A stretch of DNA of 64,000 bases from Rhizobium sp. 9140 (GCF_900067135.1 NZ_FJUR01000001.1:995501-1059500); one strand, 5' to 3'. Counted from the first letter of the stretch, positions 38,508 through 48,089 are shown. Program-made: numbers and translations. The notes: generated by a model from the sequence alone, not told the origin.

Positions 38508-39419
38508 TTACCTCTGGCGGATGATCGTGCCGATCGCGTTGACGACCAGGCGCGACGCCGTTAGCGCGCAAAGGCCCGCAATGTCGCCCGGTGGAAAAAG
38601 CTCGACCAGATCGAACCCGACGAGCCTGCCGCGTTTGCCTACCCCCGCAATGATGTCGATCACCTGCGTGTAGGTCAGCCCGCCCGGCGATGGCGCGGCC
38701 ACGCCCGGCATGATGCCCGGGTCGAGCCCATCGCAATCCACCGTCATGACGACCCTCGCGCCCTCCGGGATATGCCGAAGGGCCGCCGCGACACCTTCGG
38801 CGTGAACCTGCCGTGCGGTAACGAGCCGACTGCCGAAGCGCAGCGCATCCTCGACCTCGGCACGGCGCGCGCTGCCGATGCCGCGCATGCCCACCTGAAC
38901 CATGCCTGCGACATGCGCCATCTCGCTCGCCCGCCGCATCGGGCTGGAATAGCCGTATCGCTCATCGTGCAGGGTGTCTCGCCAGTCGATATGCGCATCG
39001 ATCTGGACGATCCATATCGGCCCTGCGTCCACAAAGCCCGACAGGAACGGGATCACCACGGAGTCGTCGCCGCCGAGAAGAATCGGAACGGCACCCGTTG
39101 TGAGAACCTCCCGTGTCATCGCTTCGATACGAGTCCGGTTGCCGGCATTGTCCTCCATCCGCGTCGGCACGTTCCCGAGGTCGATGCAGCAATGCGCACC
39201 GTCATCGAACAGCGGCCCGCCAAGATCGAAATCCCAGTGATCGATCAAACCGGCGTCTTCCCGGCTCGCAGCCCGAACGGCATCGGCGGCAAGCGCATAA
39301 CCACTGCTATCCTTGCCGGGATAGGTGCTTCCATGCCCGGCACCGAAGATGGCGGCGATAGGCTTGGTGTCTTGGGGAAGGCGCTCCGGAAAGCCGAGGA
39401 AGGAAGATGCACCGATCAT
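38508..39419 (-). CDS. ureohydrolase family protein (agmatinase-like) with altered metal ligand
   Basis: This 303-residue protein belongs to the arginase/agmatinase family, which hydrolyses guanidino compounds with two manganese ions. FGAGHGSTYPG, the DAHIDW motif (~140s) and VDCDGLDPGIMPG (~230) are present. The first metal motif reads GGDDS where the family normally has GGDHS, replacing one His ligand by Asp. Either the metal site is modified or the substrate differs, so agmatine should not be assumed. The start overlaps a weak plus-strand open frame and is divergent from pmtA. Confidence 0.8.
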   Translation of the reverse strand: MIGASSFLGFPERLPQDTKPIAAIFGAGHGSTYPGKDSSGYALAADAVRAASREDAGLIDHWDFDLGGPLFDDGAHCCIDLGNVPTRMEDNAGNRTRIEAMTREVLTTGAVPILLGGDDSVVIPFLSGFVDAGPIWIVQIDAHIDWRDTLHDERYGYSSPMRRASEMAHVAGMVQVGMRGIGSARRAEVEDALRFGSRLVTARQVHAEGVAAALRHIPEGARVVMTVDCDGLDPGIMPGVAAPSPGGLTYTQVIDIIAGVGKRGRLVGFDLVELFPPGDIAGLCALTASRLVVNAIGTIIRQR

Positions 39420-39664
39420 ACTGGAGCTCCGTGTTGTTTCGAGCAGCAGTCTACACGCTGGCCATCATTCTCGCAGCCAGTGTTGGGATCGTGTCAGGCA
39501 TGTTGGCTAGCCTCAAAGATAACAACGAAATGACGCAAAGAGAATGGTTTTTGTCGCCTAGGGTTTTTGAATGCGGTATGACAGCGAACGCTCAAGCAGC
39601 GAGTCGGAGTGGAGACGAGTATGAATTTGCGTTTGAAAGAGCGTTTCGGCAAGAAATTCGATGA
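39407..39664 (+). CDS. doubtful small membrane ORF overlapping two starts
   Basis: This 85-codon frame starts MHRSYWSSVLFRAAVYTL, has one hydrophobic helix (~9-33) and is preceded by GAGG seven bases upstream. It overlaps the ureohydrolase start by 13 bases and runs 44 bases into pmtA in another frame. The helix and ribosome binding site argue for it. The unstructured second half and the overlaps argue against it. It is listed as a possibility only. Confidence 0.2.
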   Translation: MHRSYWSSVLFRAAVYTLAIILAASVGIVSGMLASLKDNNEMTQREWFLSPRVFECGMTANAQAASRSGDEYEFAFERAFRQEIR

Positions 39665-40217
39665 GGAAATCCGGTTCTTCAAGGGCTGGCGCAGCAATAT
39701 GCGCGCCGTGGGCGCGATTACGCCGACCTCGTCCATTGCTGCGCGGCGGATGGCAAGCGTCATCGACAATGGCTCAGGGCTCCCGGTTCTCGAGCTCGGC
39801 CCGGGTACGGGCGTGATCACAAAGGCGATCCTTGATCGTGGCGTGGCACCCGAGCAGCTGGTCTCGGTGGAGTATTCGACCGATTTCTACCATCAACTCC
39901 TGAAACGGTTTCCCACCGTCGAGTTCATCAACGGCGATGCGTTCAATCTCGATACGACGCTCGGCCTACGCGCCAGCGAACAGTTCGATTGCGTCATCTC
40001 GGCGGTACCTCTCCTCAATATGCCCATGCACAGCCGTGTCGCGCTGATCGAGGATCTGCTGACGCGGGTGCCCGTCGGCCGCCCCGTGGTGCAGATTTCC
40101 TACGGCCCGCGCTCGCCGGTCGCCAATATGCCGGACCGTTTCCGCACGGAACAGCTCGACTTCATCATGCGCAACATCCCGCCGGCGCGGCTCTGGATTT
40201 ACCGCAAAACCCACTGA
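39621..40217 (+). CDS. pmtA: phospholipid N-methyltransferase PmtA
   Basis: PmtA methylates phosphatidylethanolamine stepwise to phosphatidylcholine at the inner membrane. The 198-residue protein has an amphipathic, basic N-terminus (RLKERFGKKFDEEIRFFKGW), a SAM-binding motif LELGPGTG at residues 57-64, and MRAVGAITPTSS, typical of the Rhizobium/Agrobacterium soluble-type enzyme. GGAG lies six bases before the ATG at 39621; the GTG at 39609 is rejected. The histidine phosphatase gene starts eight bases after its stop. Confidence 0.9.
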   Translation: MNLRLKERFGKKFDEEIRFFKGWRSNMRAVGAITPTSSIAARRMASVIDNGSGLPVLELGPGTGVITKAILDRGVAPEQLVSVEYSTDFYHQLLKRFPTVEFINGDAFNLDTTLGLRASEQFDCVISAVPLLNMPMHSRVALIEDLLTRVPVGRPVVQISYGPRSPVANMPDRFRTEQLDFIMRNIPPARLWIYRKTH

Positions 40218-40224
40218 GGTTGTC

Positions 40225-40821
40225 ATGTTCGGCCTCTACATCAGCCACCCGGAGGTTGCGATCGATCCGGACGTGCCAATTCCGCGCTGGGGCCTTTCCG
40301 AAAAGGGGCATCAGCGCGCTCGGGTCGCAGCCGCTTCAGGCTGGGCGCGGGGCCTCGGTCGTATCGTCTCTTCGGACGAGACGAAGGCGCTGGAGACGGC
40401 GGCTCTCCTTGCCGAGGCATCCGGAGTGCCTGTCGAGGTGTTGGCGGACAGCGGCGAGAATGACCGCTCGGCGACGGGTTTCCTGCCGCCAGCCGAGTTC
40501 GAAGCCGCAGCGGACAGCTTCTTTGCCGAACCGGCTGTGAGCTTTCGCGGTTGGGAAACGGCGGACCACGCCAGGGCCCGCATCGTTCGCGCCGTTACAT
40601 CCGTGCTTGACGCGCATGATCCGTCGATCCCGATCGCCTTCATCGGCCATGGCGGCGTCGGCACGTTGCTCTTCTGTCACCTCTCCGGCATTCCCGTTTC
40701 GCGGGCACACGACCAGGGTCCGGGCGGCGGGGGCAATCTCTTCGCATTTTCCCTTGCCCGCAGACGCCCGGTATGCAAGTGGACCCGCATCGAGGACTGG
40801 CAGGGGTGGACGGATGGCTGA
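40225..40821 (+). CDS. histidine phosphatase family protein with degenerate RHG motif
   Basis: The 198-residue protein fits the phosphoglycerate mutase-like fold: [27 protein letters not shown], the acidic segment [10 protein letters not shown] and [14 protein letters not shown]. The N-terminal motif reads ISHPEV where members normally have RHGE, so the catalytic His may be kept while its Arg neighbour is lost. It may be a weak phosphatase or act on an unusual substrate. It sits between pmtA and pyrF on the same strand and overlaps pyrF by eight bases. Confidence 0.75.
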   Translation: MFGLYISHPEVAIDPDVPIPRWGLSEKGHQRARVAAASGWARGLGRIVSSDETKALETAALLAEASGVPVEVLADSGENDRSATGFLPPAEFEAAADSFFAEPAVSFRGWETADHARARIVRAVTSVLDAHDPSIPIAFIGHGGVGTLLFCHLSGIPVSRAHDQGPGGGGNLFAFSLARRRPVCKWTRIEDWQGWTDG

Positions 40822-41527
40822 GGCAGCACACGACAGGTTGATCATCGGCCTCGACGTTCCCACGATCGCTGAAGCTCAAAGCATCGTCGATGCCATCGGC
40901 GACGACGGCCAGTTCTACAAGATCGGCTATCAGCTGGTCTTTGCCGGCGGTCTCGACTTCGCGCGGGACCTCGCCGCGTCCGGCAAGAAAATCTTTCTCG
41001 ATATGAAGCTTCTCGACATCGATAACACGGTCGCCAAGGGCGTCGAGAACATCGCGCGCATGGGCATGACCATGTTGACGCTGCACGCCTATCCCAAGGC
41101 CATGGCCGCTGCCGTCGAGGCCGCGAAGGGCTCCGGCCTCTGCCTGCTCGGCGTGACCGTACTGACCTCGATGGATGCGGACGATCTGACGGCGGCCGGC
41201 TATGCCGACGACCCCCGCGCGCTGGTGCTGCGCCGGGCGGCGCAGGCGCGCGATGCGGGAATGGGCGGCATCGTCTGTTCCGCCGAGGAAGCCGCTGTCG
41301 TCCGCGAGATCGTCGGTCCCGATCTCGCCGTGGTCACACCTGGCATCCGCCCCGTGGGGGCCGACAGGGGCGATCAGAAGCGGGTGATGACCCCTTTCGA
41401 TGCGATTGCGGCTGGCGCGAGCCATCTCGTCGTCGGACGGCCGATCGTCAAGGCGGAGGATCCGCGCGCGGCAACGCGCGCTATCCTCGACGATATGCGC
41501 CGCGCGGCCTGGCCCAGCAACGACTGA
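40814..41527 (+). CDS. pyrF: orotidine 5'-phosphate decarboxylase
   Basis: PyrF makes UMP from OMP, the last step of de novo pyrimidine synthesis. The 237-residue protein has [13 protein letters not shown] at the N-terminus, the catalytic [10 protein letters not shown] (D-x-K-x-x-D near 63-68) and [19 protein letters not shown] toward the end, with [12 protein letters not shown]. The ATG at 40814 gives the normal length; the longer frame is rejected. It overlaps the upstream phosphatase gene by eight bases. Confidence 0.96.
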   Translation: MAEAAHDRLIIGLDVPTIAEAQSIVDAIGDDGQFYKIGYQLVFAGGLDFARDLAASGKKIFLDMKLLDIDNTVAKGVENIARMGMTMLTLHAYPKAMAAAVEAAKGSGLCLLGVTVLTSMDADDLTAAGYADDPRALVLRRAAQARDAGMGGIVCSAEEAAVVREIVGPDLAVVTPGIRPVGADRGDQKRVMTPFDAIAAGASHLVVGRPIVKAEDPRAATRAILDDMRRAAWPSND

Positions 41528-41563
41528 CCTTTCAAGATCGAACGCCTCAAGAAGGAGATCGTC

Positions 41564-41851
41564 ATGGCCAAGGGATACTGGATCGCCCGCGTCGATGTTC
41601 GCGATGCCGAGCGCTACAAGGACTATGTCTCGGCGGCCAAGCCCGCCTTCGAGAAATATGGCGCCGTCTTCCTGGCGCGTGGCGGGCTGGCGGAAAAGCT
41701 CGAAGGCGACGTCCGGGCGCGCAACGTGATCATCGAATTCCCGTCGATGGAGGCCGCCGTCGCCTGCTACAATTCGCCGGAGTACCAGATCGCGGCGGCC
41801 ATCCGCCAGGAGGTCGCCGATGCCGACATGCTGGTGGTCGAAGGCGTCTGA
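41564..41851 (+). CDS. DUF1330 family protein
   Basis: The 95-residue protein has the ferredoxin-like DUF1330 pattern: KGYWIARVDVRDAERYKDYV, FLARGGLAEKLEG, then NVIIEFPSMEAAVACYNSPEYQ. Members are small cytosolic proteins with no agreed function. AAGGAG lies shortly before the ATG. It follows pyrF by 36 bases and could be read from the same transcript. Confidence 0.88.
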   Translation: MAKGYWIARVDVRDAERYKDYVSAAKPAFEKYGAVFLARGGLAEKLEGDVRARNVIIEFPSMEAAVACYNSPEYQIAAAIRQEVADADMLVVEGV

Positions 41852-41962
41852 GCCGCGCCTTCCATCTGCGACATGTTGCGCTGCATGATACCTTCCCGTA
41901 CGAGGCGAGGTAAGCTATATCGCATGACTGATCATGCCTGAAAAACACCGGAGCGCCGTTCC

Positions 41963-42943
41963 ATGACCCTGTCCAATCTTCCCCCGCTCGTCACCGTCTT
42001 CGGCGGATCGGGATTCGTCGGGAGGCACGTGGTGCGCGCGCTTGCCCGGCGTGGTTTCCGCATCCGGGTCGCCGTGCGCCGTCCGGATCTGGCGGGATTC
42101 CTCCAGCCGCTCGGCAATGTCGGCCAGATCTCCTTCGTTCAGGCGAATCTGCGCTACCGCCAGTCGGTCGATGCCGCCGTTCACGGCAGCGATCACGTCG
42201 TCAACTGCGTTGGCATCCTGTTTGAGGCCGGGCGCAACACGTTCGACGCCGTACAGGATTTCGGCGCGCGCGCCGTGGCCGAGGCCGCGCGCAGCGTCGG
42301 CGCCTCGCTGACCCATGTCTCGGCAATCGGCGCCGATGCCGGCAGCGCATCCATCTACGCCCAGTCCAAGGCGAAGGCGGAAAAGGCTGTGATGGAGATC
42401 AAGCCGGATGCGGTCATCCTGCGTCCCTCGATCGTTTTCGGTCCGGAAGACGGCTTCTTCAACAAGTTTGCCCAGATGTCACGCTTCTCGCCGGCCCTTC
42501 CGCTGATCGGTGGCGGTAAGACGGCGTTCCAGCCGGTCTATGTCGCCGATGTCGCGGAAGCGGTTGCCAAGGCGGTCGAAGGCAAGGTCGAGAAGGGCCG
42601 GATCTACGAACTCGGCGGCCCGGAAGTGCTGACCTTCCGCCAGTGTCTCGAGATCATGCTGAAGGCGATCGACCGTAAGCGCGCGCTCGTCACGCTGCCT
42701 TTCGGTGCAGCCTCTCTCATCGGTAGCATCGCCTCCCTCGTTCCGCTGATCGCCCCGCCGCTGACGACGGATCAGGTGACACTGCTCAAGAGCGACAACG
42801 TCGTCTCGCCGGCGGCAGAAGCGGAGGGCCGCACCTTCAAGGCGTTCGGCATCGAGCCGACGCTGGTCGAGGCAATCATCCCGAGCTATCTCGTGCGCTA
42901 CCGGCCGCAGGGCCAGTACACGCGCTCCGGCAAGGCTGCCTGA
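41963..42943 (+). CDS. NDUFA9-like complex I-associated NAD(P)-binding protein
   Basis: The 326-residue protein is an atypical short-chain dehydrogenase resembling mitochondrial complex I subunit NDUFA9. It has an N-terminal nucleotide loop VFGGSGFVGRHVV (residues 12-24), HVSAIGADAGSASIYAQSKAKAEKAV in place of the usual Tyr-x-x-x-Lys region, and ILRPSIVFGPEDGFFN. Such proteins help assemble or stabilise NADH dehydrogenase, or act on quinones; here the role is inferred. GGAG-like bases lie near the ATG. A terminator follows. Confidence 0.85.
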   Translation: MTLSNLPPLVTVFGGSGFVGRHVVRALARRGFRIRVAVRRPDLAGFLQPLGNVGQISFVQANLRYRQSVDAAVHGSDHVVNCVGILFEAGRNTFDAVQDFGARAVAEAARSVGASLTHVSAIGADAGSASIYAQSKAKAEKAVMEIKPDAVILRPSIVFGPEDGFFNKFAQMSRFSPALPLIGGGKTAFQPVYVADVAEAVAKAVEGKVEKGRIYELGGPEVLTFRQCLEIMLKAIDRKRALVTLPFGAASLIGSIASLVPLIAPPLTTDQVTLLKSDNVVSPAAEAEGRTFKAFGIEPTLVEAIIPSYLVRYRPQGQYTRSGKAA

Positions 42944-42968
42944 GCCCTTTCAAATCGCTGGAATGACG

Positions 42969-42999
42969 AAAGCCGCCGGTGATGAGCCGGCGGCTTTCG
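42969..42999 (+). terminator. terminator after the NDUFA9-like gene
   Basis: Arms AAAGCCGCCGG and CCGGCGGCTTT form a perfect 11-bp stem around TGATGAG, followed by CGTTTGTT. It lies 26 bases past the stop. Confidence 0.85.
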
Positions 43000-43177
43000 T
43001 TTGTTCGGAAAGTGCGGCGTTGCAGTTCTGCCGCACTGCACATTTGCCGTCGGCCTTTACCGGCGATTCAACATGTTGCGTTATTGCTTGTGCCGGCGCT
43101 GGAGCATAGACAGCAGCCGCGTGCTTTTGTCAGGATCGAGGCACGCCATTCCGACATCTCGAAAGGCTAGAGAGTAA

Positions 43178-43342
43178 ATGGGTAAGTCGATCGCAATCTT
43201 CTTTGCGTGCGCGGCATTGGTCATCGTTGCAGGCTCGTTCGCCGCTCCGAAGACCGTGGCAGGCAGCCACGATAACTGTGCGCCGGCTTATGGCGTGGAT
43301 CCTTGCACGACCTCGTCGATCGGTCTCGTTTCCGGTCGTTGA
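43178..43342 (+). CDS. small exported protein, 54 residues
   Basis: This short frame starts MGKSIAIFFACAALVIVAGS, a clear signal peptide or membrane anchor, with likely cleavage near residue 24. The remaining ~30 residues contain two cysteines (DNCAPAYGVDPCTT) that could form one disulphide. AGAG lies four bases before the ATG. It stands alone between two terminators. No family is recognised; similar tiny secreted proteins are common in rhizobia. Confidence 0.6.
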   Translation: MGKSIAIFFACAALVIVAGSFAAPKTVAGSHDNCAPAYGVDPCTTSSIGLVSGR

Positions 43343-43411
43343 CGTCGTCTTGCCGCAGTGATGTTTCACCTGCTGGCGACATGAATTTTTGAAGGTATGG
43401 CGGGGGCCAGG

Positions 43412-43457
43412 AAACCGCATGCAGACCGTGATCCGGCTGCATGCGGTTTGTTTTTGC
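43412..43457 (+). terminator. terminator between the small exported protein gene and uppP
   Basis: Arms AAACCGCATGCAG and CTGCATGCGGTTT form a perfect 13-bp stem around ACCGTGATCCGG, followed by GTTTTT on the plus strand. It terminates the small exported protein gene and may also stop uppP transcripts from the opposite side. Confidence 0.85.
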
Positions 43458-43460
43458 GCG

Positions 43461-44267
43461 TCAGCCGAAAACGGTGAGGCCGATAAGGCCGGCCGTGCCG
43501 ACGACGATGCGCCAGATGGCGAAAGGGGTAAAGCCGCGGCTGGACACGAAGGCGAGCAGCGAGCGTACCACGAGCAGCGCGGAGACGAAGGCGGCGATGA
43601 AGCCGACCGCGATCAGCGAGGCATCGTTGAAATCCAGCACATCACGATTCTTGTAGAGATCGAGAACCGTCGCACCCAGCATGGTGGGGATGGCGAGGAA
43701 GAAGGAGAACTCGGCTGCCGAGCGCTTGTCCGTGCCCATCAGGAGCGAGCCGGCAATGGTCGCGCCGGAGCGGGACGTGCCGGGGATCATGGCGAGGCAC
43801 TGGAAGAGACCGATCTTCAGGGCCAGCGCCGGCGTGTAGTCCATCATGTCGCGGTAGCGCGGCTCCATCGGCATGCGGTCGATGGCGTAGAGGATGATGC
43901 CGCCGACGATCAGCATGATGCAGATCAGTTTCGGCGTCTCGAATAGTACGTTCTTGATGAAGTCATGGGCGAGGAAACCGATAACCGCCGCCGGCAAGAA
44001 GGCGAGCAGGATGAGAAGCACGAAGCGTCGCGCCCTGGGGTCGCTCGGCAGCGCGATCAGGATCGACCAGAGCCGCTGGAAATAGACAGTGAGGATGGCA
44101 AGGATCGCGCCGAACTGGATGATGATCTCGAAGGTTTTTCCCTTCGACTCAAAGCCCAGAAAATGGCCTGCCAGCAGGATATGCGCCGTGGAGGACACGG
44201 GAATGAACTCGGTCAGGCCTTCGATAAGGCCCAGAATGAGCGCACTGAAGATCGAATGTTCGGGCAT
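43461..44267 (-). CDS. uppP: undecaprenyl-diphosphate phosphatase
   Basis: UppP recycles the lipid carrier undecaprenyl diphosphate for peptidoglycan synthesis and gives bacitracin tolerance. The 268-residue membrane protein has [14 protein letters not shown] (residues 15-28) with catalytic Glu and the second active-site motif [10 protein letters not shown]. About seven to eight hydrophobic helices are visible. The length is normal. It stands alone on the minus strand. Confidence 0.95.
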   Translation of the reverse strand: MPEHSIFSALILGLIEGLTEFIPVSSTAHILLAGHFLGFESKGKTFEIIIQFGAILAILTVYFQRLWSILIALPSDPRARRFVLLILLAFLPAAVIGFLAHDFIKNVLFETPKLICIMLIVGGIILYAIDRMPMEPRYRDMMDYTPALALKIGLFQCLAMIPGTSRSGATIAGSLLMGTDKRSAAEFSFFLAIPTMLGATVLDLYKNRDVLDFNDASLIAVGFIAAFVSALLVVRSLLAFVSSRGFTPFAIWRIVVGTAGLIGLTVFG

Positions 44268-44462
44268 GAGGTAAAGTTTCCTTTAAGCAAAGGAGTTTAA
44301 GGGTTCAAGAACCGGGGGAGGGCCGATTCGCTTGAGTTCGGGAAAGCTTGCTTCTATAGCTGCGACGAGCGCTGTCTTATAGCTGCCTTCTCTCTGCCAT
44401 TGCCAGACGAAACCGCGCCCCGCGATCCAACCTTGAAAACCTGTTCCGAGACAGACGCATCG

Positions 44463-45155
44463 ATGCCCACACTCTATCACCACCCCATGTCCACAGCGTC
44501 CCGTTTCGTCCGGCTCATCCTGTCGGAATACGGCTACCAGACGGATCTGACGGAAGAGCAGCCCTGGGAAAAGCGGCGCGATTTTCTGGCGCTCAATCCG
44601 GCTGCGACGCTGCCCGTCTATGTCGATGACAGCATGCGGGCTCTGTGCGGCGCCGCCGTCATCTCCGAATATCTCGACGAGACCAATGGTGTCCTGAAAC
44701 GCGAGCGCCGGCTTCTGGCGGAAGACCCGTTCCAGCGCGCGGAAATCCGCCGGCTGACCGAATGGTTTCTCCTGAAGATGGAAGCGGACGTGACACGCCC
44801 GCTGGTGCGCGAGCGGATCTTCAAGCTGCAGATGACGGCCGAGCAGGGCGGCGGCGCGCCGGACTCGAAGATGCTGCGCCTGTCGCGCGCCAATATCCGC
44901 CAGCATATGAAGTACCTGTCCTGGCTTGCAGGGTCGCGCACCTATCTGGCGGGCGACCGCCTGTCCTATGCCGACCTCGCTGCCGCTGCCGCCCTCTCCG
45001 TGCTCGACTATATGGGTGAGATCGACTGGACGGAGGCGCCGGCCGCCAAGGACTGGTACCAGCGCCTGAAGTCGCGCCCCTCCTTTCGCCCGCTGTTGGC
45101 CGAGCGTGTGCGCGGTCTGACCCCAGTATCGCATTATGCGGACCTCGACTTCTGA
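44463..45155 (+). CDS. glutathione S-transferase family protein
   Basis: The 230-residue protein has an N-terminal thioredoxin fold ([33 protein letters not shown] with the cis-Pro glutathione loop) and a helical C-terminal domain with [23 protein letters not shown], the N-capping Asp motif of GSTs. The substrate is unknown. The stop lies 20 bases inside queG, so the pair is likely one transcript. In-frame codons from 44400 are not supported. Confidence 0.88.
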   Translation: MPTLYHHPMSTASRFVRLILSEYGYQTDLTEEQPWEKRRDFLALNPAATLPVYVDDSMRALCGAAVISEYLDETNGVLKRERRLLAEDPFQRAEIRRLTEWFLLKMEADVTRPLVRERIFKLQMTAEQGGGAPDSKMLRLSRANIRQHMKYLSWLAGSRTYLAGDRLSYADLAAAAALSVLDYMGEIDWTEAPAAKDWYQRLKSRPSFRPLLAERVRGLTPVSHYADLDF

Positions 45156-46311
45156 TCCGCAACGCCGCGCGGACGGCGCACCCCTGCGCCGCCGCGGGAG
45201 CCTCACGGCCTTCCTGAAGGCCGAAGCACGCGACAAGGGCTTCGACGTCTGCCGTGTCACGACGCCGGATACGATACCGGACGCGCCGGCCCGGCTGACC
45301 GATTTCCTGGATCACGGCTATCACGGCACCATGGACTGGATGGCCGAGACCGCCGAGCGGCGCGCCGACCCGCGCACGCTCTGGAGCGAAGTCCGCTCCG
45401 TCGTCATGTTCGGCATGAACTACGGCCCAGATCACGACCCTCGCGCCGTGCTCGATCTGAAGGATCGTGGCGCCATTTCCGTCTATGCCCAGAACCGCGA
45501 CTATCATGACGTCATCAAGGGCCGGCTGAAGGAGGTTGCAACGCGCTTTGCTGCCCGGGCGGGTGCCGACGTCAAGGTATTCGTGGACACCGCGCCGGTG
45601 ATGGAAAAGCCGCTGGCCGAGCAGGCTGGCCTCGGCTGGCAGGGCAAACATACCAATCTCGTCAGCCGCAGCTTCGGCTCCTGGCTCTTCCTCGGCAGCC
45701 TGTTCACGACGGAGGATCTGGAGATCGATGCACCCGAGCGGGATCATTGCGGCTCGTGTCGCGCCTGCCTCGATGCCTGTCCGACGGATGCTTTTCCCGC
45801 ACCCTACAAGATCGATGCGCGCCGGTGCATCTCCTACCTCACAATCGAGCACAAGGGGCCAATTGACCCCGCGCTGCGCCCGGCTATCGGCAATCGCATC
45901 TATGGCTGCGATGACTGTCTCTCGGCATGCCCGTGGAACAAGTTTGCGGCCGCCGCAAGCGAGATGAAGCTGAAGGCCCGCGCCGATCTTTCAGCGCCTT
46001 CGCTCGCTCTCCTTCTCGCGCTGGATGATGCGGGTTTCCGCGCGCTTTTCTCCGGCTCTCCTGTCAAGCGCATCGGGCGCGACCGCTTCGTGCGGAACTG
46101 CCTGATCGCCGCCGGGAATTCCGGCGACCCTGCGCTGGTGGCCCCATGCCGCGAGCGACTGACGGATGCCGCACCCGCCGTGCGGGGCATGGCCATCTGG
46201 GCGTTGTCCCGGTTGATGTCGGCCGATGCTTTCAGGGAGCTTGCGGAGCGTCGACCGCTGGAGGATGACAGCGAGGTCTTGGACGAATGGATACGAGCAG
46301 GAGCAGCATGA
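45136..46311 (+). CDS. queG: epoxyqueuosine reductase QueG
   Basis: QueG makes the final step of queuosine synthesis in tRNA using cobalamin and iron-sulphur clusters. The 391-residue protein has [29 protein letters not shown] sequence in the cobalamin-binding half. Two ferredoxin-like clusters follow: [12 protein letters not shown] near residue 205 and [13 protein letters not shown] near 257. A HEAT-like C-terminus carries [15 protein letters not shown]. It overlaps the GST gene by 20 bases and the next oxidoreductase gene by four bases. Confidence 0.95.
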   Translation: MRTSTSDPQRRADGAPLRRRGSLTAFLKAEARDKGFDVCRVTTPDTIPDAPARLTDFLDHGYHGTMDWMAETAERRADPRTLWSEVRSVVMFGMNYGPDHDPRAVLDLKDRGAISVYAQNRDYHDVIKGRLKEVATRFAARAGADVKVFVDTAPVMEKPLAEQAGLGWQGKHTNLVSRSFGSWLFLGSLFTTEDLEIDAPERDHCGSCRACLDACPTDAFPAPYKIDARRCISYLTIEHKGPIDPALRPAIGNRIYGCDDCLSACPWNKFAAAASEMKLKARADLSAPSLALLLALDDAGFRALFSGSPVKRIGRDRFVRNCLIAAGNSGDPALVAPCRERLTDAAPAVRGMAIWALSRLMSADAFRELAERRPLEDDSEVLDEWIRAGAA

Positions 46312-47183
46312 TGGACGTTCTCATTCTGGGTGCCGGTTTTTCCGGAGCCGCCATTGCGCGCCGTCTTCTGCCGGCGGCAGCCTCTGTGACCGGCACCACC
46401 CGGTCAGCAGAGCGACAGAAGGCGTTGGCCGATATGGGTCTCGAAGCGCTGATCTATGACGGCGAAACGATCTCCGCCGAGCTTCGCGCCGCGATGCAGC
46501 GGGTCACGCATCTCGTGCAGTCCATCGCGCCCGGCAAGGCCGGCGATCCGCTGATGCGCCCGGATAGGCCCGATGTCGCCAGCCTCATGCCGAACCTGCG
46601 GTGGGCGGCCTATCTCTCGACCGTCGGTGTCTACGGCGACCATAAGGGAGCATGGGTGACCGAGGATGCGCCGCTCGATCCCGTTTCGGACCGATCGAAG
46701 GAACGCGTCCAGGCGGAGCAGGCATGGCTGGAGCTTGGGCAGGCGGCGGACATTCCCGTCGCCGTTCTGCGTCTGTCGGGCATTTACGGGCCGGGCCGCA
46801 ATGGCTTCTGCAATCTTGCCAATGGCACGGCGCGGCGACTGGTCAAGCCGGGACAGGTTTTCAACCGCATCCGCGTCGAGGACATCGCAGGCTCCGTCGC
46901 GTTTCTGAGCGAAAGCGGCACGGGCGGCATCTTCAACGTCACCGATGACGAGCCCGCCCCGCCGCAGGATGTCGTGCTGGAAGCCGCGCGCCTGATGGGC
47001 GTGACGCCTCCGCCGGAAATCCCTTTCGAGACGGCCGAACTCTCGCCGATGGCGCGCACATTCTATGGCGAGAACAAGCGCGTCTCGAACGCGAAACTGC
47101 GCGCTGCCGGATATACCTTCCTTCATCCCGAATATCGCCAGTCTCTTCGTCAGATGTGGAACGACGATTGCTGGAAATCCTGA
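46308..47183 (+). CDS. NAD(P)-dependent oxidoreductase (extended SDR, YeeZ-like)
   Basis: The 291-residue protein opens with a Rossmann loop [20 protein letters not shown] and has [19 protein letters not shown], plus [11 protein letters not shown], as in the YeeZ-type epimerase-like family. The Tyr-x-x-x-Lys catalytic pair is not obvious, so activity is uncertain. The start overlaps the queG stop; GGAG lies four bases before the first ATG and seven before the next (46311). It ends the GST-queG-oxidoreductase unit. Confidence 0.8.
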   Translation: MMDVLILGAGFSGAAIARRLLPAAASVTGTTRSAERQKALADMGLEALIYDGETISAELRAAMQRVTHLVQSIAPGKAGDPLMRPDRPDVASLMPNLRWAAYLSTVGVYGDHKGAWVTEDAPLDPVSDRSKERVQAEQAWLELGQAADIPVAVLRLSGIYGPGRNGFCNLANGTARRLVKPGQVFNRIRVEDIAGSVAFLSESGTGGIFNVTDDEPAPPQDVVLEAARLMGVTPPPEIPFETAELSPMARTFYGENKRVSNAKLRAAGYTFLHPEYRQSLRQMWNDDCWKS

Positions 47184-47531
47184 CGTCAGGGGCACATTTC
47201 CTTTCGCCGGCGATGCAACCTTTTCGAGAATATTAGTTTTTAAGATACCGCAGAGCGGCCCGCTTTTCGCGATTTCAAACTTTTAATCTCATTTTATCTG
47301 ACCTGTGGAAAAATCATTCCACAAAAAGCCGTATTTCATGAATCATTTTGATTCCACGCGCTTTTTTCATGGAAACAACGATTTTTCAAATTTTTAAGAA
47401 AATTCAACAAGCCTCAGGGATAGTAAATCCTAACCGTTGCTTAACGGTTGAAGCACTTTTCCGCCATTTTTGCCCCGGACAAGCCGTCTCGTTCGCTGAA
47501 AAGCAAGACGATACGACGAAGGGGTACCTTG
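47184..47531. other. AT-rich intergenic region upstream of the RlpA-like gene
   Basis: About 350 bases of visibly lower GC than the surroundings, with many T- and A-tracts. Inverted repeats include TGTGGAA-N6-TTCCACA (about 47306-47325) and AACCGT-N6-ACGGTT (about 47432-47449). CTAA-N7-TTAA at 47430-47444 resembles a CtrA box with one mismatch. The open frames crossing it lack ribosome binding sites. It probably holds the promoter and control sites of the downstream gene. Confidence 0.5.
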
Positions 47532-47903
47532 TTGACGAGACTGAAACTTGCCAATGTCGCACTGGCGGCATGCGTTGCTTTGGGGGCAACTTTCACATCC
47601 ATCACACCATCACAGGCGGCAGGTGCGGGCTGCGGCGGCGCTTCCTGGTATGCCCTCTCGTCCCGGACGGCGTCTGGCGAGAGAATGAACGCCTCCTACC
47701 TGACGGCCGCGCATCGCAGCCTGAAATTCGGAACACGGGTCGAAGTCACCAACAAGCGTAACGGCAAGAGTGTCGTCGTGCGCATCAATGACCGCGGGCC
47801 GTTCATTCGCGGTCGTGTTCTCGACCTCTCCAAGGCCGCCGCGTCGCAGGTGGGCATGGTAAGTTCCGGTCACGCCAGCATCTGTTATCGCGTGGTCGGT
47901 TAA
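47532..47903 (+). CDS. RlpA-like septal ring protein (double-psi beta-barrel), TTG start
   Basis: RlpA-type proteins bind or cleave peptidoglycan at the septum. The 123-residue protein has a signal peptide ([21 protein letters not shown], cleaved near AAG) and a DPBB domain with [45 protein letters not shown] and ILDLS-type [15 protein letters not shown]. No lipobox or SPOR domain is present. No ATG fits; TTG at 47532 has AAGGGG seven bases upstream and the adjacent TTG at 47529 is the alternative. The upstream region is AT-rich and carries a CtrA-like box. Confidence 0.85.
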   Translation: MTRLKLANVALAACVALGATFTSITPSQAAGAGCGGASWYALSSRTASGERMNASYLTAAHRSLKFGTRVEVTNKRNGKSVVVRINDRGPFIRGRVLDLSKAAASQVGMVSSGHASICYRVVG

Positions 47904-48089
47904 GGTCCGGCGCTCAAAAAGGTTCCAGAAAAATTCGGGATCGATAATGAGACCTCCTCCACGACCCGGGACTGTGGAGGCAGAGACAGAGGCCACAAAA
48001 GGCCTTCCCGCTTGCTCTTCGCCTTCATCGCCGGTACAGCGCCACGATAGACGATGGACTTTCTGCCACGGGCCGATGGAGTGTGACTG

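Noticed and set aside
47300..47330. DnaA box or replication origin in the AT-rich region
   Set aside because: TGTGGAAAA differs from the DnaA box and no cluster of boxes or hemE-type neighbour is present.
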